64,000 nt of DNA, from positions 310,001-374,000 of the forward strand of contig NZ_JADOUS010000001.1 of NCBI RefSeq assembly GCF_015752045.1. Direction: 5' to 3'. The first letter of the stretch is position 1, and every line of letters starts with the position of its first letter. This stretch comes from Arthrobacter_D sp015752045. Lineage in GTDB: Bacteria > Actinomycetota > Actinomycetes > Actinomycetales > Micrococcaceae. The notes under the pieces were generated by a model. The model had not been told where the DNA came from. It did no database searches and saw only the letters and a list, made by a program, of their open reading frames with translations. Of the stretch, positions 44,464-53,734 are shown piece after piece. Position numbers and translations under genes: made by a program.

Positions 44464-44585
44464 CGTTCTTGCACTCCCAAAACCCATTCACCGGAACCCT
44501 GGTGGAGGAGTAGTGCGGAGCCCTACACGAGTGGTGCATCCGGCGACTCGCCGCGTTGCTGCGAGCGGCCGGAGCCGGAACGCCC

Positions 44586-44591
44586 TACGGT
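44586..44591 (+). promoter_or_regulatory. TACGGT -10-like box before the phosphotransferase
   Basis: TACGGT ends seven bases before the GTG at 44599. No good ribosome-binding site lies between, so a leaderless start is plausible. Confidence 0.38.
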
Positions 44592-44598
44592 TGATCTT

Positions 44599-46110
44599 GT
44601 GAAACGGACACCCATGGAACTTGCAGCCATTGCCAGCGCCGCAGTACCTGGCCTCGCTCCGACCGGCGTGGCCGGCGCCCCCGACGACGCCGCGGACTTC
44701 GACTCCGCCCTGCTCGTCGATGATGCGGGGAAGCAGTGGAGGGTCCGGTCGCCCCGGCACGCGGAGGCGAGCATGCGCCTCGAGACCGAACTGCAGGCCT
44801 TGCGCGCCTTCACCCCCGCCATCAAGGCCGAGCTGCCGTTCCTCATCCCGCACATGGCCGGCAGCGTCCGCCAGGGCGAGCTCAGCACGTTCGTGTACTC
44901 GCACCTGGCCGGCACCACCCGCCCGCTCGACGGCCTCACCGCCGGCGGGCCCATGATGGCGCAGGAACTCGGCCGCGTGATCGCCGCGATCCACGCACTG
45001 CCCGCTGAGATGGTGCAGCGCGCCGACCTGCCCGGGTACGAGGCCGAGGAGTACCGTCAGCGCAAGCTGAACGAGCTGGACCAGGCCGCCACCACCGGGA
45101 AGATCCCCTCCATCCTGCTGCGCCGCTGGGAGCACGCGCTCGAGGACGTCGCCCTGTGGCGGTTCAGTCCCACCGTGGTCCACGGCGACCTCCATGAGGA
45201 CCATCTCCTCGTCGCCGCCGGTCGCGTCTCGGCCGTCACCGGCTGGACCGACCTGTGCGTCGGCGACCCCGCCGAGGATTTCGCGTGGCTCGCCGCGGCC
45301 GAGGACACCGCTTTCGTCGACGCCGTGTACGCGGCCTATGCGGCCGCGAGGGCCACCACCGTCGACCCCCACCTGTCCCGGCGGGCGGCGCTTGCCGCGG
45401 AATTCGCCCTGGCACAGTGGCTGGTCCGGGGGGTGGCCCTCGACGACGCCGTCATGATCGACGAGGCGGAGGACATGCTCGCCACGCTCGAAGCGGACGT
45501 GGAGTCGATCGAACGCGAACAGCACGAAGCGGCGGAACGAGCCCGGCACGAGCACGAGCAGCGCGTTGAATGGGGTGACGACCAGGGCACGGATGCGGAC
45601 GGCGTCCATCCCTCGTCGGGCGACCACGATGCACCCCATGGCGGGGAACCGAGCACCGGCGACGCAGCGCTCCCCCCGACCACCGGCGTGGGGACCGTCG
45701 ATGCCGGTGACGCGGATGACGTGCAGGATGCCGGACCCGACGGTTCGGGCGGCGCGGTGGACGGGGAGCCCCACGCCGCCACCACCGCCCACGGCCGGTC
45801 CCCGGGTCATTCCGGGGGGCCGGGCGGAGACGCTGCCGCGGGTCCCGAGCGGACCGGTAGCCACGTTGTCGATCCGAAGGCGGCGGCGAACCGGGCGCAC
45901 CGCCGTCCGGCGCCGACGGACGACGACGACCGGCGCCACGACCACGGGCCGTCGGGATCCTCGCTGGCGCACGCACGGCTCACGGCGGGCCGCCCGCGGC
46001 CTGCCACGACCTCCTCGAAGGTCACCCTCCTGAAAGGCAGCGAGCCCGGGGCCGGGTCCCCGGACGACGTCGCAACCTCCGCCCTGCCGATCGTCCAGAT
46101 CCGCCGCTGA
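44599..46110 (+). CDS. Aminoglycoside phosphotransferase-like kinase
   Basis: 503 residues. N-terminal 300 residues: APH/choline-kinase fold with Brenner motif VVHGDLHEDHLLVAAG (His-Gly-Asp). The metal-binding DFG-equivalent, normally IDW, is TGW, followed by DPAEDFAWL, a variant seen in actinobacterial relatives; activity is therefore uncertain. Residues about 310-500 are a low-complexity tail rich in His, Asp, Gly and Glu, with a short conserved end VTLLKGSEPG. The GTG at 44599 gives VKRTPMELAAIASAAVPGL, close to the common family start; ATG 44614 is an alternative. It lies between adnB and nudC, where mycobacteria have other genes. Confidence 0.8.
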   Translation: MKRTPMELAAIASAAVPGLAPTGVAGAPDDAADFDSALLVDDAGKQWRVRSPRHAEASMRLETELQALRAFTPAIKAELPFLIPHMAGSVRQGELSTFVYSHLAGTTRPLDGLTAGGPMMAQELGRVIAAIHALPAEMVQRADLPGYEAEEYRQRKLNELDQAATTGKIPSILLRRWEHALEDVALWRFSPTVVHGDLHEDHLLVAAGRVSAVTGWTDLCVGDPAEDFAWLAAAEDTAFVDAVYAAYAAARATTVDPHLSRRAALAAEFALAQWLVRGVALDDAVMIDEAEDMLATLEADVESIEREQHEAAERARHEHEQRVEWGDDQGTDADGVHPSSGDHDAPHGGEPSTGDAALPPTTGVGTVDAGDADDVQDAGPDGSGGAVDGEPHAATTAHGRSPGHSGGPGGDAAAGPERTGSHVVDPKAAANRAHRRPAPTDDDDRRHDHGPSGSSLAHARLTAGRPRPATTSSKVTLLKGSEPGAGSPDDVATSALPIVQIRR

Positions 46111-46240
46111 CCCCTCCGGCCTGCCCGCCGGCCGCTGCCATCCCACCGCCCTGACGCGGGACACGGGAGCCGCGCACGGGTGCGGGCGACGGCGGCCGAA
46201 GTACGCGCTCGTCCGCGCCCCTCACTCCGGACTGCGTCCC

Positions 46241-46280
46241 GTCCGCGCCCGTTCGCGGCCGTCCGCGGCCGTTCGTGCTG
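46241..46280. repeat. 10-bp imperfect tandem repeat
   Basis: Four consecutive 10-base units, GTCCGCGCCC, GTTCGCGGCC, GTCCGCGGCC, GTTCGTGCTG, with an extra copy of the first at 46211-46220. It lies in the gap between the phosphotransferase and adnB, whose stops converge. No terminator hairpin with a T run is visible here. Confidence 0.7.
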
Positions 46281-46284
46281 ATGA

Positions 46285-49200
46285 TCAGGAGCCGGACGTG
46301 TCGGCCGCGCGGATGATCCTCTCGAGGTCGTCGGCGTCGGCAAGGTCGTGGGGGCGGACCACCAGGTTGTCGGCCACGTAGAAGAACGCCGCGCGCACCT
46401 TCCCGAGGGGCACCTCCTTCAGCCGTGACCAGGCGAGCCGGTAGACGGCGAGCTGGACCGCCTTGGCGGCGCGCCGGTCGGGCGACGGGGGCCTCCCGGT
46501 CTTCCAGTCGATCAGGTCCCAGCCGCCGTCGGCGTCGCGGAACACCGCGTCAACCCGGCCACGCACCACGATGCCGCCGATCTTCGTCTCGATGGGCGCC
46601 TCGATCGCTGCGGGCTCCCGGAGTGCCCATTCGGACTGCTCGAAGATCGCCGCCATGTCCGTCAGCCCCAGCGTCTCGTCGACGTGCGCGTCCGCACCGC
46701 CGGGGTACTCGCCGAGATCGAGCATCCCGCCGGCACCGTAGAACTCCTCGACCCAGGCATGGAACGCGGTGCCCTTGCGGGCGGCCGACCCCGGCCGCCG
46801 GGGCAGCGGCCGCCGCAGTTGCTGCATGACCGCTGCGGCGTCCTCGCGCAGTTCCACCAGGGTCGAGGCGGAGATGTGCGACGGCAGGGCAAGGGGCGTC
46901 CGTTCCCGTTCCCGCGCCTGCCGTGCCAGGGCGAGCCGGACCTCCCGGCCCCAGCGGCCCGCGTCCGGTTCGACCGGTGGTGACGCTGCGGCGGCCTGCT
47001 CGAGGACGGCCTGGGCTGCGCGCTCCATGGACGGCCGCCGGGCGCCGAGCGGATCGAACGGCCAGAGCGCCCGCTCGGGGCTCGCGTTCGCCGGATTCGC
47101 ATCGCCCTCCTCGCCCTCCGGGAGCCAGTGCGGCAGGACGACGCCGGCCGTCCCGGACTCGGCGAGGGCGACGAGGTCCGTCAGGTAGGACGACGGCGCC
47201 GACGGCTTCGACCGCCCGCCACCCCATGCCGAGGACGTGCACACCAGCGCGTGCTTCGCGCGGGTGAAGGCCACATAGGCGAGCCGCCGTTCCTCGCGTT
47301 CCGCGTGTGCCCGGGCCTCGTCGGTGAACTCCTTCTCACTGGCGAGCCATTCCTTCTGGTCCTCCTGCTCCCAATCCCACTGCGGGAGTTCGGGCGCGTC
47401 GCCACGCAGGGGCCAGGGGATGGCGGAGTCACCGCTGCTCCAGCGCGAGTCCCTGCCGCTCGGGAACGAACCGTCGTTGAGGCCGGGCACGAAGACGACG
47501 TCCCATTCCAGGCCCTTCGACGCGTGCACCGTCAGGAGCTGGACCGCGTCCCGGCTCGCTTCGAGCTGCGTCACCGGCAGTCCGTCCTCCTCCTGGTCAG
47601 CAGCCTCGAGCCAGGCGAGGAACGCCGGGAGGTCGACGCGCTCCGCCGTGGACACGAAACCGGCGACGGCCTCGGTGAAGGCGTCGAGGTTGCGGCGCGC
47701 CTCATGGATGCTCACGCCCGGTTTCGCGGCCACCTCGATGTCCAGCAGGATCGTGCGCTCGACCTCGCCGATCATGCTCCCCAGGTCGTCCCCCATGAAG
47801 CTCCGGAGTCCGCGGAGTTCGTGGCGCAGCAGCTCGAGGCGCTGCCGGGCGGTGTCGCTCAGCATCCTGCCGGCGGACGACACCCAGTCACGGGGCGGGA
47901 GGTAGTCGACGGCCTCGACCAGGCTTCCCGCCTCGGCCAGGTCGGGGGCCACGACGGCGTCCCGGCCCTGCTCGCGGTCGAGCTCCCCGTCGGGCTCCCC
48001 GACGGACGGGCCGCCCCTGCGGAACATGGCCTCGCGCGTGCGGGCGAGCTGGCGGGACCAGTCCCCGAGGGCCATCAGGTCCGCAGGGCCGAGCCGCCAC
48101 CGTGCACCGGAGAGCAACCGCAGCATCGAGTCGGAGCGGTCCGGGTCACCGAGGACCCTCAGGGTGGCCAGCAGGTCGACGATCTCGGGGGTGCGCAGCA
48201 GTCCGCCGAGACCGACGACCTGCACCGGGATCCCGGCGCGCTCCAGCTCGCGCCGGATCGGTTCGAACTGCTTGCGGCCACGACACAGCACGGCCATGGT
48301 CGGTCGGAGCGGCGATCCGTCGTCGTCGGTCTCGAAACTGCGCCGACGCTGCCGCAGGACCTCACGGGCGACGGCCTCCGCTTCGCTGAGCGCCGGCAGC
48401 GGACCGGCCGGCGGCCGCCCGTCGGCTCCTGCGGGGATGGCGGGAGCGTTCGGCGCGTGAGGCGCGTCCGGCGCGCCGGACCCGACCGTGGCCGCCTGCC
48501 CGTCCCGGTTGGTCGCGGGCGCATCCGTGAGGAAGCGACCGAGCAGGACCCCGCCGAGGGGCGCCCCGGGCCGTGCCACGAGCCCGGGGACCTGCTGGAT
48601 GGTGGTGTTACGGAGCCACGGCGCCGGCACGTTGAGGGGCGCGGAGACCGTGTTCGCGGCCTCGAGGATGGAGGTCGCGTTCCGCCAGGCCACCGACAGG
48701 TGGGCCACCTCGGAGGGGGCCCGGCCCTCGGTGGTCACCCTCGGGAACGCGGTGCGGAAGGTGCCGAGCTGCCCTGCGGACGCACCCCGGAATCCGTAGA
48801 TGGACTGGTGGGGATCACCGACGGCGGTGACGGACCGCCCGTCGGCGAACAGCCGCGAGAACAGGACCATCTGGGCGTGCGAGGTGTCCTGGAACTCGTC
48901 GAGCAGCACCACCCGGTACTTCTCGCGCTCCATCGCCCCGGCTTCCGGGATGTCGCGGGCGATCCTCGCTGCGAGCGAGACGAGGTCGCCGAAGTCGAGC
49001 TGCCGGCGCGCGAGCTTCGCGGCGGCGTAGTTCTCGGCCAGCTCGGTGACGGTGATACGGGTGCGCAGCTTGTCCAGCATCTCCTGGACCTTCTGCGTCG
49101 CTGCCTTGCCCGACCCTGCGACGTACGGCCGGGCGGCCACGTGCTCGATGTGGCGGCGGAGGTCGTCCCGGACCGTCGCCGGGCTGACCAGGTGTTCGGC

Positions 49201-49779
49201 GCACTCCCCCGCCATGTCGAGCACCGCCTTCACCAGCGTGCTCTTCGCGGCCGTGAAGTGCTCCCAGTCGCCGTCGTAGGCCTCGACGACGGCGTGCGCG
49301 AGCTGCCAGGACTGGGCGGTCCCGAGCATCACCGAGTCACGCTCCACACCGATCCGCAGCCCGTAGTCCTGGACGATCCCGTTCGCGAAGGAGTGGTAGG
49401 TGGAGATGGCGGGGTCGAGCCGGTCCAACGCGTCCCCGCCGACCGGCGCGGGCGCATCCTGTGCGAGCGCGGCGTAGAGCTGGGCCAGCCGTTGCCGGAC
49501 CCTCGAGGCCAGCTCCCCGGCGGCCTTGCGCGTGAAGGTGACGCCGAGGACCTGCTCGGGGCGCACGAGGTCGTTGGCCACGAGCCAGACGACCCTGTCC
49601 GCCATGGTCTTGGTCTTGCCCGAGCCCGCGCCCGCGATGACCAGCAGGGGCTCCAGGGGCGCCTCGATGACGCGCGCCTGATCGTCGGTCGGGTACTGGA
49701 CGGGGGCATCCGGGTCCGTGTGCAGCAGCTCCGCCAGTCGCCGGGCCGAATACCGCGCCGCCGGCCGTGCAGCGGCCAC
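46285..49779 (-). CDS. adnB: AdnB-type helicase-nuclease subunit
   Basis: 1164 residues. N-terminal UvrD-like motor: Walker A AGAGSGKT with Lys55, motif II LLDEFQDTSHAQ, VGDPHQSIYGFRG, QLLTVHASKGLEWDVVFVPG and YVAFTRAKHAL. C-terminal RecB-type nuclease with VDAVF, WDLIDWKTGRP and QLAVYRLAW, so the Asp, Asp-Lys and Gln-Tyr residues are all present. The motor looks fully active. With AdnA it should form the double-strand-break resecting AdnAB machine. The GTG start overlaps the adnA stop as TAGTG; a longer frame start at 49836 would overlap adnA more and is not preferred. Confidence 0.92.
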   Translation of the reverse strand: MAAARPAARYSARRLAELLHTDPDAPVQYPTDDQARVIEAPLEPLLVIAGAGSGKTKTMADRVVWLVANDLVRPEQVLGVTFTRKAAGELASRVRQRLAQLYAALAQDAPAPVGGDALDRLDPAISTYHSFANGIVQDYGLRIGVERDSVMLGTAQSWQLAHAVVEAYDGDWEHFTAAKSTLVKAVLDMAGECAEHLVSPATVRDDLRRHIEHVAARPYVAGSGKAATQKVQEMLDKLRTRITVTELAENYAAAKLARRQLDFGDLVSLAARIARDIPEAGAMEREKYRVVLLDEFQDTSHAQMVLFSRLFADGRSVTAVGDPHQSIYGFRGASAGQLGTFRTAFPRVTTEGRAPSEVAHLSVAWRNATSILEAANTVSAPLNVPAPWLRNTTIQQVPGLVARPGAPLGGVLLGRFLTDAPATNRDGQAATVGSGAPDAPHAPNAPAIPAGADGRPPAGPLPALSEAEAVAREVLRQRRRSFETDDDGSPLRPTMAVLCRGRKQFEPIRRELERAGIPVQVVGLGGLLRTPEIVDLLATLRVLGDPDRSDSMLRLLSGARWRLGPADLMALGDWSRQLARTREAMFRRGGPSVGEPDGELDREQGRDAVVAPDLAEAGSLVEAVDYLPPRDWVSSAGRMLSDTARQRLELLRHELRGLRSFMGDDLGSMIGEVERTILLDIEVAAKPGVSIHEARRNLDAFTEAVAGFVSTAERVDLPAFLAWLEAADQEEDGLPVTQLEASRDAVQLLTVHASKGLEWDVVFVPGLNDGSFPSGRDSRWSSGDSAIPWPLRGDAPELPQWDWEQEDQKEWLASEKEFTDEARAHAEREERRLAYVAFTRAKHALVCTSSAWGGGRSKPSAPSSYLTDLVALAESGTAGVVLPHWLPEGEEGDANPANASPERALWPFDPLGARRPSMERAAQAVLEQAAAASPPVEPDAGRWGREVRLALARQARERERTPLALPSHISASTLVELREDAAAVMQQLRRPLPRRPGSAARKGTAFHAWVEEFYGAGGMLDLGEYPGGADAHVDETLGLTDMAAIFEQSEWALREPAAIEAPIETKIGGIVVRGRVDAVFRDADGGWDLIDWKTGRPPSPDRRAAKAVQLAVYRLAWSRLKEVPLGKVRAAFFYVADNLVVRPHDLADADDLERIIRAADTSGS

Positions 49780-52700
49780 TACTGGGTCACCTGCTTGCCT
49801 TCTTCGCACAGGGGGCAGACTTCGGGCAGCCTGCACCCGCTGCCGCCGAACCCCGATCGGCGGGGGTCATGGATGGTGTCGAACGTGGCGGCCGACATCA
49901 GCGCGGCGGCGTCCTCGATCATGGTCCTCGCCCAAGTGTCCTCCGGACCCACCGGGGGCTGCACCTGGACCGCGACCCCCTTGGCTTTCGTGCCCAGCTG
50001 GACGAGTGCCGCACCCCCCGGCGCGGTGCTCCCCGCCTCCGTGGCATGTCCGGGCGCCGGCTGCGCAGCATCCGAGGGGTCGTCGGCGTCCTGGCCGCCG
50101 AGCTGCGCGCCCGAGGCGAGGGCCGTCTGGTAGGCGGCCAGCTGCGGGTGGCGTGGGATGTCCGCCCCGACGGGCGAACTCTTGCCCGTCTTGAGGTCGA
50201 CGACGACGAAGCGACCCTCCGCGTCGACCTCCAGCCGGTCGATCTGCCCGCGCAGGCGCACGAGCCGCTCGGCGTCCCCCAGGCGGAGCTCGAGGTCGAC
50301 CGCGAAGTCGACCTCCGTGGCCAGCAGGCTCCGTCCGTCCTTCCGCATGGAGAGCACATAGGCGGCGAGCTTCCGCACCATGGTCTCGGCACGCCGGAAA
50401 TCGGACCGCCCTTCCCAGGTGTCCTTGATGCCCAGCTGCGGCCAGCGCCGCTCGAGCTCCTTCACGTACTCGTTCCCGGTGGCCTCCGGCAGGTCCTGGG
50501 CGATCTGGTGGACGAGCGTACCGAGGGACCGGGCGAAGTCGGTGGTCCGCTCCCCGCCCGCAGCGGAGACGAACCAGCTCAGCGGTGAGGCGAGCACGGA
50601 CTCGACCTTGGACGGCGAGACCGGGATCGGCTGGTCCGCGGAGACCACCGGGTCCTCGCTGGTCAGGCCGAGCACACCCCACCACTGGGCGGGGTGTGCT
50701 CCCGGCACCGGCGGCTCCAGCACCGCCATCCGGCCGAGGTGCTGGGCCGCCTCGAGGGACAGGGCGGGGCTCGCCTGCGGGTCCTGCGCGAACTTCCGCA
50801 GCTCGGCGACGAGCGCGCGGAGGGTGACGGGGCGCAGGACCTCGGTCCGCGGCCGCAGCGCGGTTCCGGGCGGCAGGGGGTCGAGCACGTCGAGGAAGGG
50901 GGAGGGCTGCTCGTCCTGGGAGGAGACGGCACAGCACACCAGCTCCCGCGTGGCCCGGGAGACGGCGAGCGAGAAGGTCCGCAACTCGTCGAACCGGATG
51001 TCCTGCAGCAGGGACACCGGGTCGCGGTTGCTGCGGAACGATTCTCCGTAGTCGAGCAGCGCACGCAGTTCGCCCGATCCGAGGAGTTCCCCGCGCAGGC
51101 GGAGGTTCGGCCAGACGCCGTCCTGCACGCCCGCCACGATCACGAGGGGCCAGTGCCTGCCGGCGGCGCTCGCCGGCGTGAGCACCGACACCGACGCCTG
51201 GCGTGCGATGCGCGTCGTCAGCGTGTCCATGGGGATGTCCTGGCTGAGGATGTAGTCCAGGAACAGCTCCGGGTCGGCGCCGGGCATCTGTTCCACGAAT
51301 CGCTCGGCGGTGTGGAAGAGGGCCATCATCGCGTCGAGGTCCCGATCGGCGCGGGTCGAGGACGGGCCCTCGGACAGGGCCGCACCCGACCACTGCTGCG
51401 CGAGCCCCGACGCGGACCAGAGCGCCCACAGGACGGTCTCGGGATCGCGTCCGGGGTCGGCGGCCGCGGACCGTCCCGCATCCAGCATGCGGGCCAGGCG
51501 CCGGACCGGCGCCCCCTCGGACGGCAGGGCGGCGATCTGCTCCGGCGCGGAGAACAGGGCCGTGAGGAGTTCGTCGCTCGTCCGCCCCCCGCCCTCCTGC
51601 AGTTCGGTCCGCCGGAGGATCTGGCGCAGGCGCCGGAGGTCCAGGCTGCCCGCCCCGCCGATCCGCGACGTGAGCAGGGAGATGCACAGCTCCGTGTCGA
51701 GTTCCGCGCGGCCCACGACGACGGCGAAGAGGTCGAGCAGGGGGCGCACGGCCGGCTCCTCCCGGATGGCGGTCTCCGCCGCGGGGACATTAACGGCGAT
51801 GCCCTGGGCGGTGAGGAACCGCTGCACCGCGGACACTTGCGTCCCGTTGCGGACGATCACGGCGATGTCGTCGAGGCTGCGTTCACCGAACAGGTGCGCC
51901 TCGAGCACGCGCTGGGTGATGAAGCGCTGTTCATGGAACGCGCTGTCGAGGACATGGGCGGACACGGCCGGCCCGTCCGTCGTCGTGCCGTCCGCTCGAC
52001 CGGCCTCCGGCAGGGCGTCCTGCGTGCCGGGCCCGGGCAGGACCGGATCGCCGTCCAGGTTCCTGTAGGCCGTGCTGATGCCCGTGGTCGCGATGCGGGC
52101 GGCGACGTTGCTCCACGCTGCGGCGAGCGGGCCATGGAGGGTCAGCGATCCGGGGAGTGCCACCGTCGTCAGGCCGCCGCCGCGGCGGAAGAGGGTGGAC
52201 AGGCGTCCGGTGAGCTCCGGACGCGCTCCCCGGAAGCCCTGCGCGACCGTGTCGGGGCAGGAGGTGACCACGACGTCGTTGCCCGCTCCGATGAGCCCGA
52301 GGAGGGCGTGGATGGCGGGGTTCGCCTCCTGGTAGTCGTCGACGAGGATCAGCTCGAGGCGCCCCCGCTCCTGGTCGAGGAAGTCGCGGTCCGTCTCGAG
52401 GATCTCGCGTGCGGCGGTGAGGATCCCGGCCGGGTCGAAGGCCTCGGGCATGCGGAGGTCGAGGACGTCGCGGTATTCACGGTAGAGCGCGGCCGCAGAG
52501 ACCCAGTCCGGGCGGTCGAACCGCTCGCCCCAGGCCGAGAGCTCCTCGGCGGACACCCCGTACTCGCTCACGCGGTCGAAGAGGTCACGGATCTCCTGCC
52601 GGAAGCCGCGCGTCGGCAGTGCGAGGGCGAGGCCCGAGGGCCAGTCGAGGTCCGGAGCGCCGTCGCGGCCGTGTCCGGAGAGGAGCTCCTTGATGATGAG

Positions 52701-53120
52701 GTCCTGTTCGGCGCCGGACAGCAGTCGGGGTGCACGCGTGATGGCGGGGGTGCGTCCCTCGGCCTTCGCCCGGCGGATGAGGTCGAAGGCGTAGGACGCC
52801 CATGTGCGCGCGGGAGCCGTGCTGATGCTGCGGTCCAGCTTGGCGGTCAATTCGTCGCGGAGCCGTGTCGAGGCCGCGCGGGTGGGCCCCAGGAGCAGCA
52901 ACCCTTCCGGCGCCACGGATCCCGTGGCGATACGGGAGACGGCGAGGTCCGCGAGCAGGGAGGACTTGCCGCTGCCCGGCGCTCCGAGGACCAGCACCTG
53001 GCCGGTCACGCCGGCCAGCGACCGGAGCACGGCGTCGTAGCGTTCCGCGGGGGTCGCAGTGGCCGTGGCCGTGCCGGCGCCGGGGGCTGCCGCCAGGGCG
53101 TCAGGGAGAGTGCTGGTCAT
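49779..53120 (-). CDS. adnA: AdnA-type helicase-nuclease subunit
   Basis: 1113 residues. Walker A GAPGSGKS is intact (Lys52), but motif II reads LVDDYQEANPAI, with Asp where the catalytic Glu of DExx helicases stands. The motor may be weak, as proposed for mycobacterial AdnA. C-terminal nuclease motifs: VDLKTGKSSP with RGQIDRLEVDAEG ahead and a QLAAYQTAL helix. The extreme C-terminus has three Cys (GCRLPEVCPLC), possibly part of an Fe-S clamp, although its usual partner Cys is not obvious. It is first in the pair and starts at ATG 53120 near a possible ATL gene. Confidence 0.92.
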   Translation of the reverse strand: MTSTLPDALAAAPGAGTATATATPAERYDAVLRSLAGVTGQVLVLGAPGSGKSSLLADLAVSRIATGSVAPEGLLLLGPTRAASTRLRDELTAKLDRSISTAPARTWASYAFDLIRRAKAEGRTPAITRAPRLLSGAEQDLIIKELLSGHGRDGAPDLDWPSGLALALPTRGFRQEIRDLFDRVSEYGVSAEELSAWGERFDRPDWVSAAALYREYRDVLDLRMPEAFDPAGILTAAREILETDRDFLDQERGRLELILVDDYQEANPAIHALLGLIGAGNDVVVTSCPDTVAQGFRGARPELTGRLSTLFRRGGGLTTVALPGSLTLHGPLAAAWSNVAARIATTGISTAYRNLDGDPVLPGPGTQDALPEAGRADGTTTDGPAVSAHVLDSAFHEQRFITQRVLEAHLFGERSLDDIAVIVRNGTQVSAVQRFLTAQGIAVNVPAAETAIREEPAVRPLLDLFAVVVGRAELDTELCISLLTSRIGGAGSLDLRRLRQILRRTELQEGGGRTSDELLTALFSAPEQIAALPSEGAPVRRLARMLDAGRSAAADPGRDPETVLWALWSASGLAQQWSGAALSEGPSSTRADRDLDAMMALFHTAERFVEQMPGADPELFLDYILSQDIPMDTLTTRIARQASVSVLTPASAAGRHWPLVIVAGVQDGVWPNLRLRGELLGSGELRALLDYGESFRSNRDPVSLLQDIRFDELRTFSLAVSRATRELVCCAVSSQDEQPSPFLDVLDPLPPGTALRPRTEVLRPVTLRALVAELRKFAQDPQASPALSLEAAQHLGRMAVLEPPVPGAHPAQWWGVLGLTSEDPVVSADQPIPVSPSKVESVLASPLSWFVSAAGGERTTDFARSLGTLVHQIAQDLPEATGNEYVKELERRWPQLGIKDTWEGRSDFRRAETMVRKLAAYVLSMRKDGRSLLATEVDFAVDLELRLGDAERLVRLRGQIDRLEVDAEGRFVVVDLKTGKSSPVGADIPRHPQLAAYQTALASGAQLGGQDADDPSDAAQPAPGHATEAGSTAPGGAALVQLGTKAKGVAVQVQPPVGPEDTWARTMIEDAAALMSAATFDTIHDPRRSGFGGSGCRLPEVCPLCEEGKQVTQ

Positions 53121-53176
53121 GGCTCAAGACCATCACACGCCACGGACAAACAGCGGCAACGCAACGGGCCCCGACG

Positions 53177-53659
53177 CTAGGAGCCGGCGCGTCGCAGGGA
53201 CGCGCCGACGTCGTCGATGAGGACCTGTTCCTCGTCCGTGGGCCACCAGCGGGCGGAGCACAGATCCACGCGGTACTCGCCGGGGTCGGTACTCCCCCGT
53301 GACGCGGAGAGCGGCGTGCCCTCGACGTCGTAGTGCGCGCGGGCACGCAGGGCCAGGCCCCGCGGCGGGTGGCCGCCGGCGCGCAGGACGCGCCACCAGG
53401 GGACGTCCCGGGTGCTGCGGGAGAGGGCCCTGCCGACCTGTCGGGGACCTCCGCGGTCGAGGAGTTCGGCGATGTCCCCGTAGGTCAGCACCCGGCCGGC
53501 GGGGATCAGCCCGGCGACGGCGAGGACCGCGTCGCCGTAGTCGTCCGGATCGGTGTGTGGAGCGACGTCGGTGCCGGGGTCGACGGCGGGCGCAGCTCCG
53601 GGGTCCGGGTGGGCCCGGCGCCCGCCGAGGTCCTCGCCGTCGGGTGCTCGTCGATCCAT
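53177..53659 (-). CDS. Alkyltransferase-like protein (ATL)
   Basis: 160 residues. About 55 Asp/Pro/Ala-rich residues precede a MGMT-like DNA-binding domain: IPAGRVLTYGDIAELLDRGGPRQVGRALSR, with the arginine finger. The PCHR active site of methyltransferases is VPWWRVLRAGG, so the acceptor Cys is replaced by Trp. Such ATL proteins bind O6-alkylguanine without repairing it and flag it for nucleotide excision repair. The gene is 56 bases before adnA on the same strand. M. tuberculosis has a similar gene (Rv3204) beside its adnAB. The start ATG at 53659 is a reasoned choice. Confidence 0.87.
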   Translation of the reverse strand: MDRRAPDGEDLGGRRAHPDPGAAPAVDPGTDVAPHTDPDDYGDAVLAVAGLIPAGRVLTYGDIAELLDRGGPRQVGRALSRSTRDVPWWRVLRAGGHPPRGLALRARAHYDVEGTPLSASRGSTDPGEYRVDLCSARWWPTDEEQVLIDDVGASLRRAGS

Positions 53660-53722
53660 GCCCTCCACCCTAGCCCGGCGGGCCCGGCGGGGCTGTCCGC
53701 CTGTTTGGTCGGAGCCCGCCCG

Positions 53723-53728
53723 TACGGT
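53723..53728 (+). promoter_or_regulatory. TACGGT -10-like box before the exonuclease gene
   Basis: TACGGT ends six bases before the ATG at 53735, with no Shine-Dalgarno between. Divergent from the ATL gene. Confidence 0.4.
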
Positions 53729-53734
53729 GGTGCC

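Noticed and set aside
46285..53120. An anti-phage defence locus built on two helicase-nucleases
   Set aside because: Motifs and neighbours match the chromosomal AdnAB double-strand-break repair enzyme; no accompanying defence genes.
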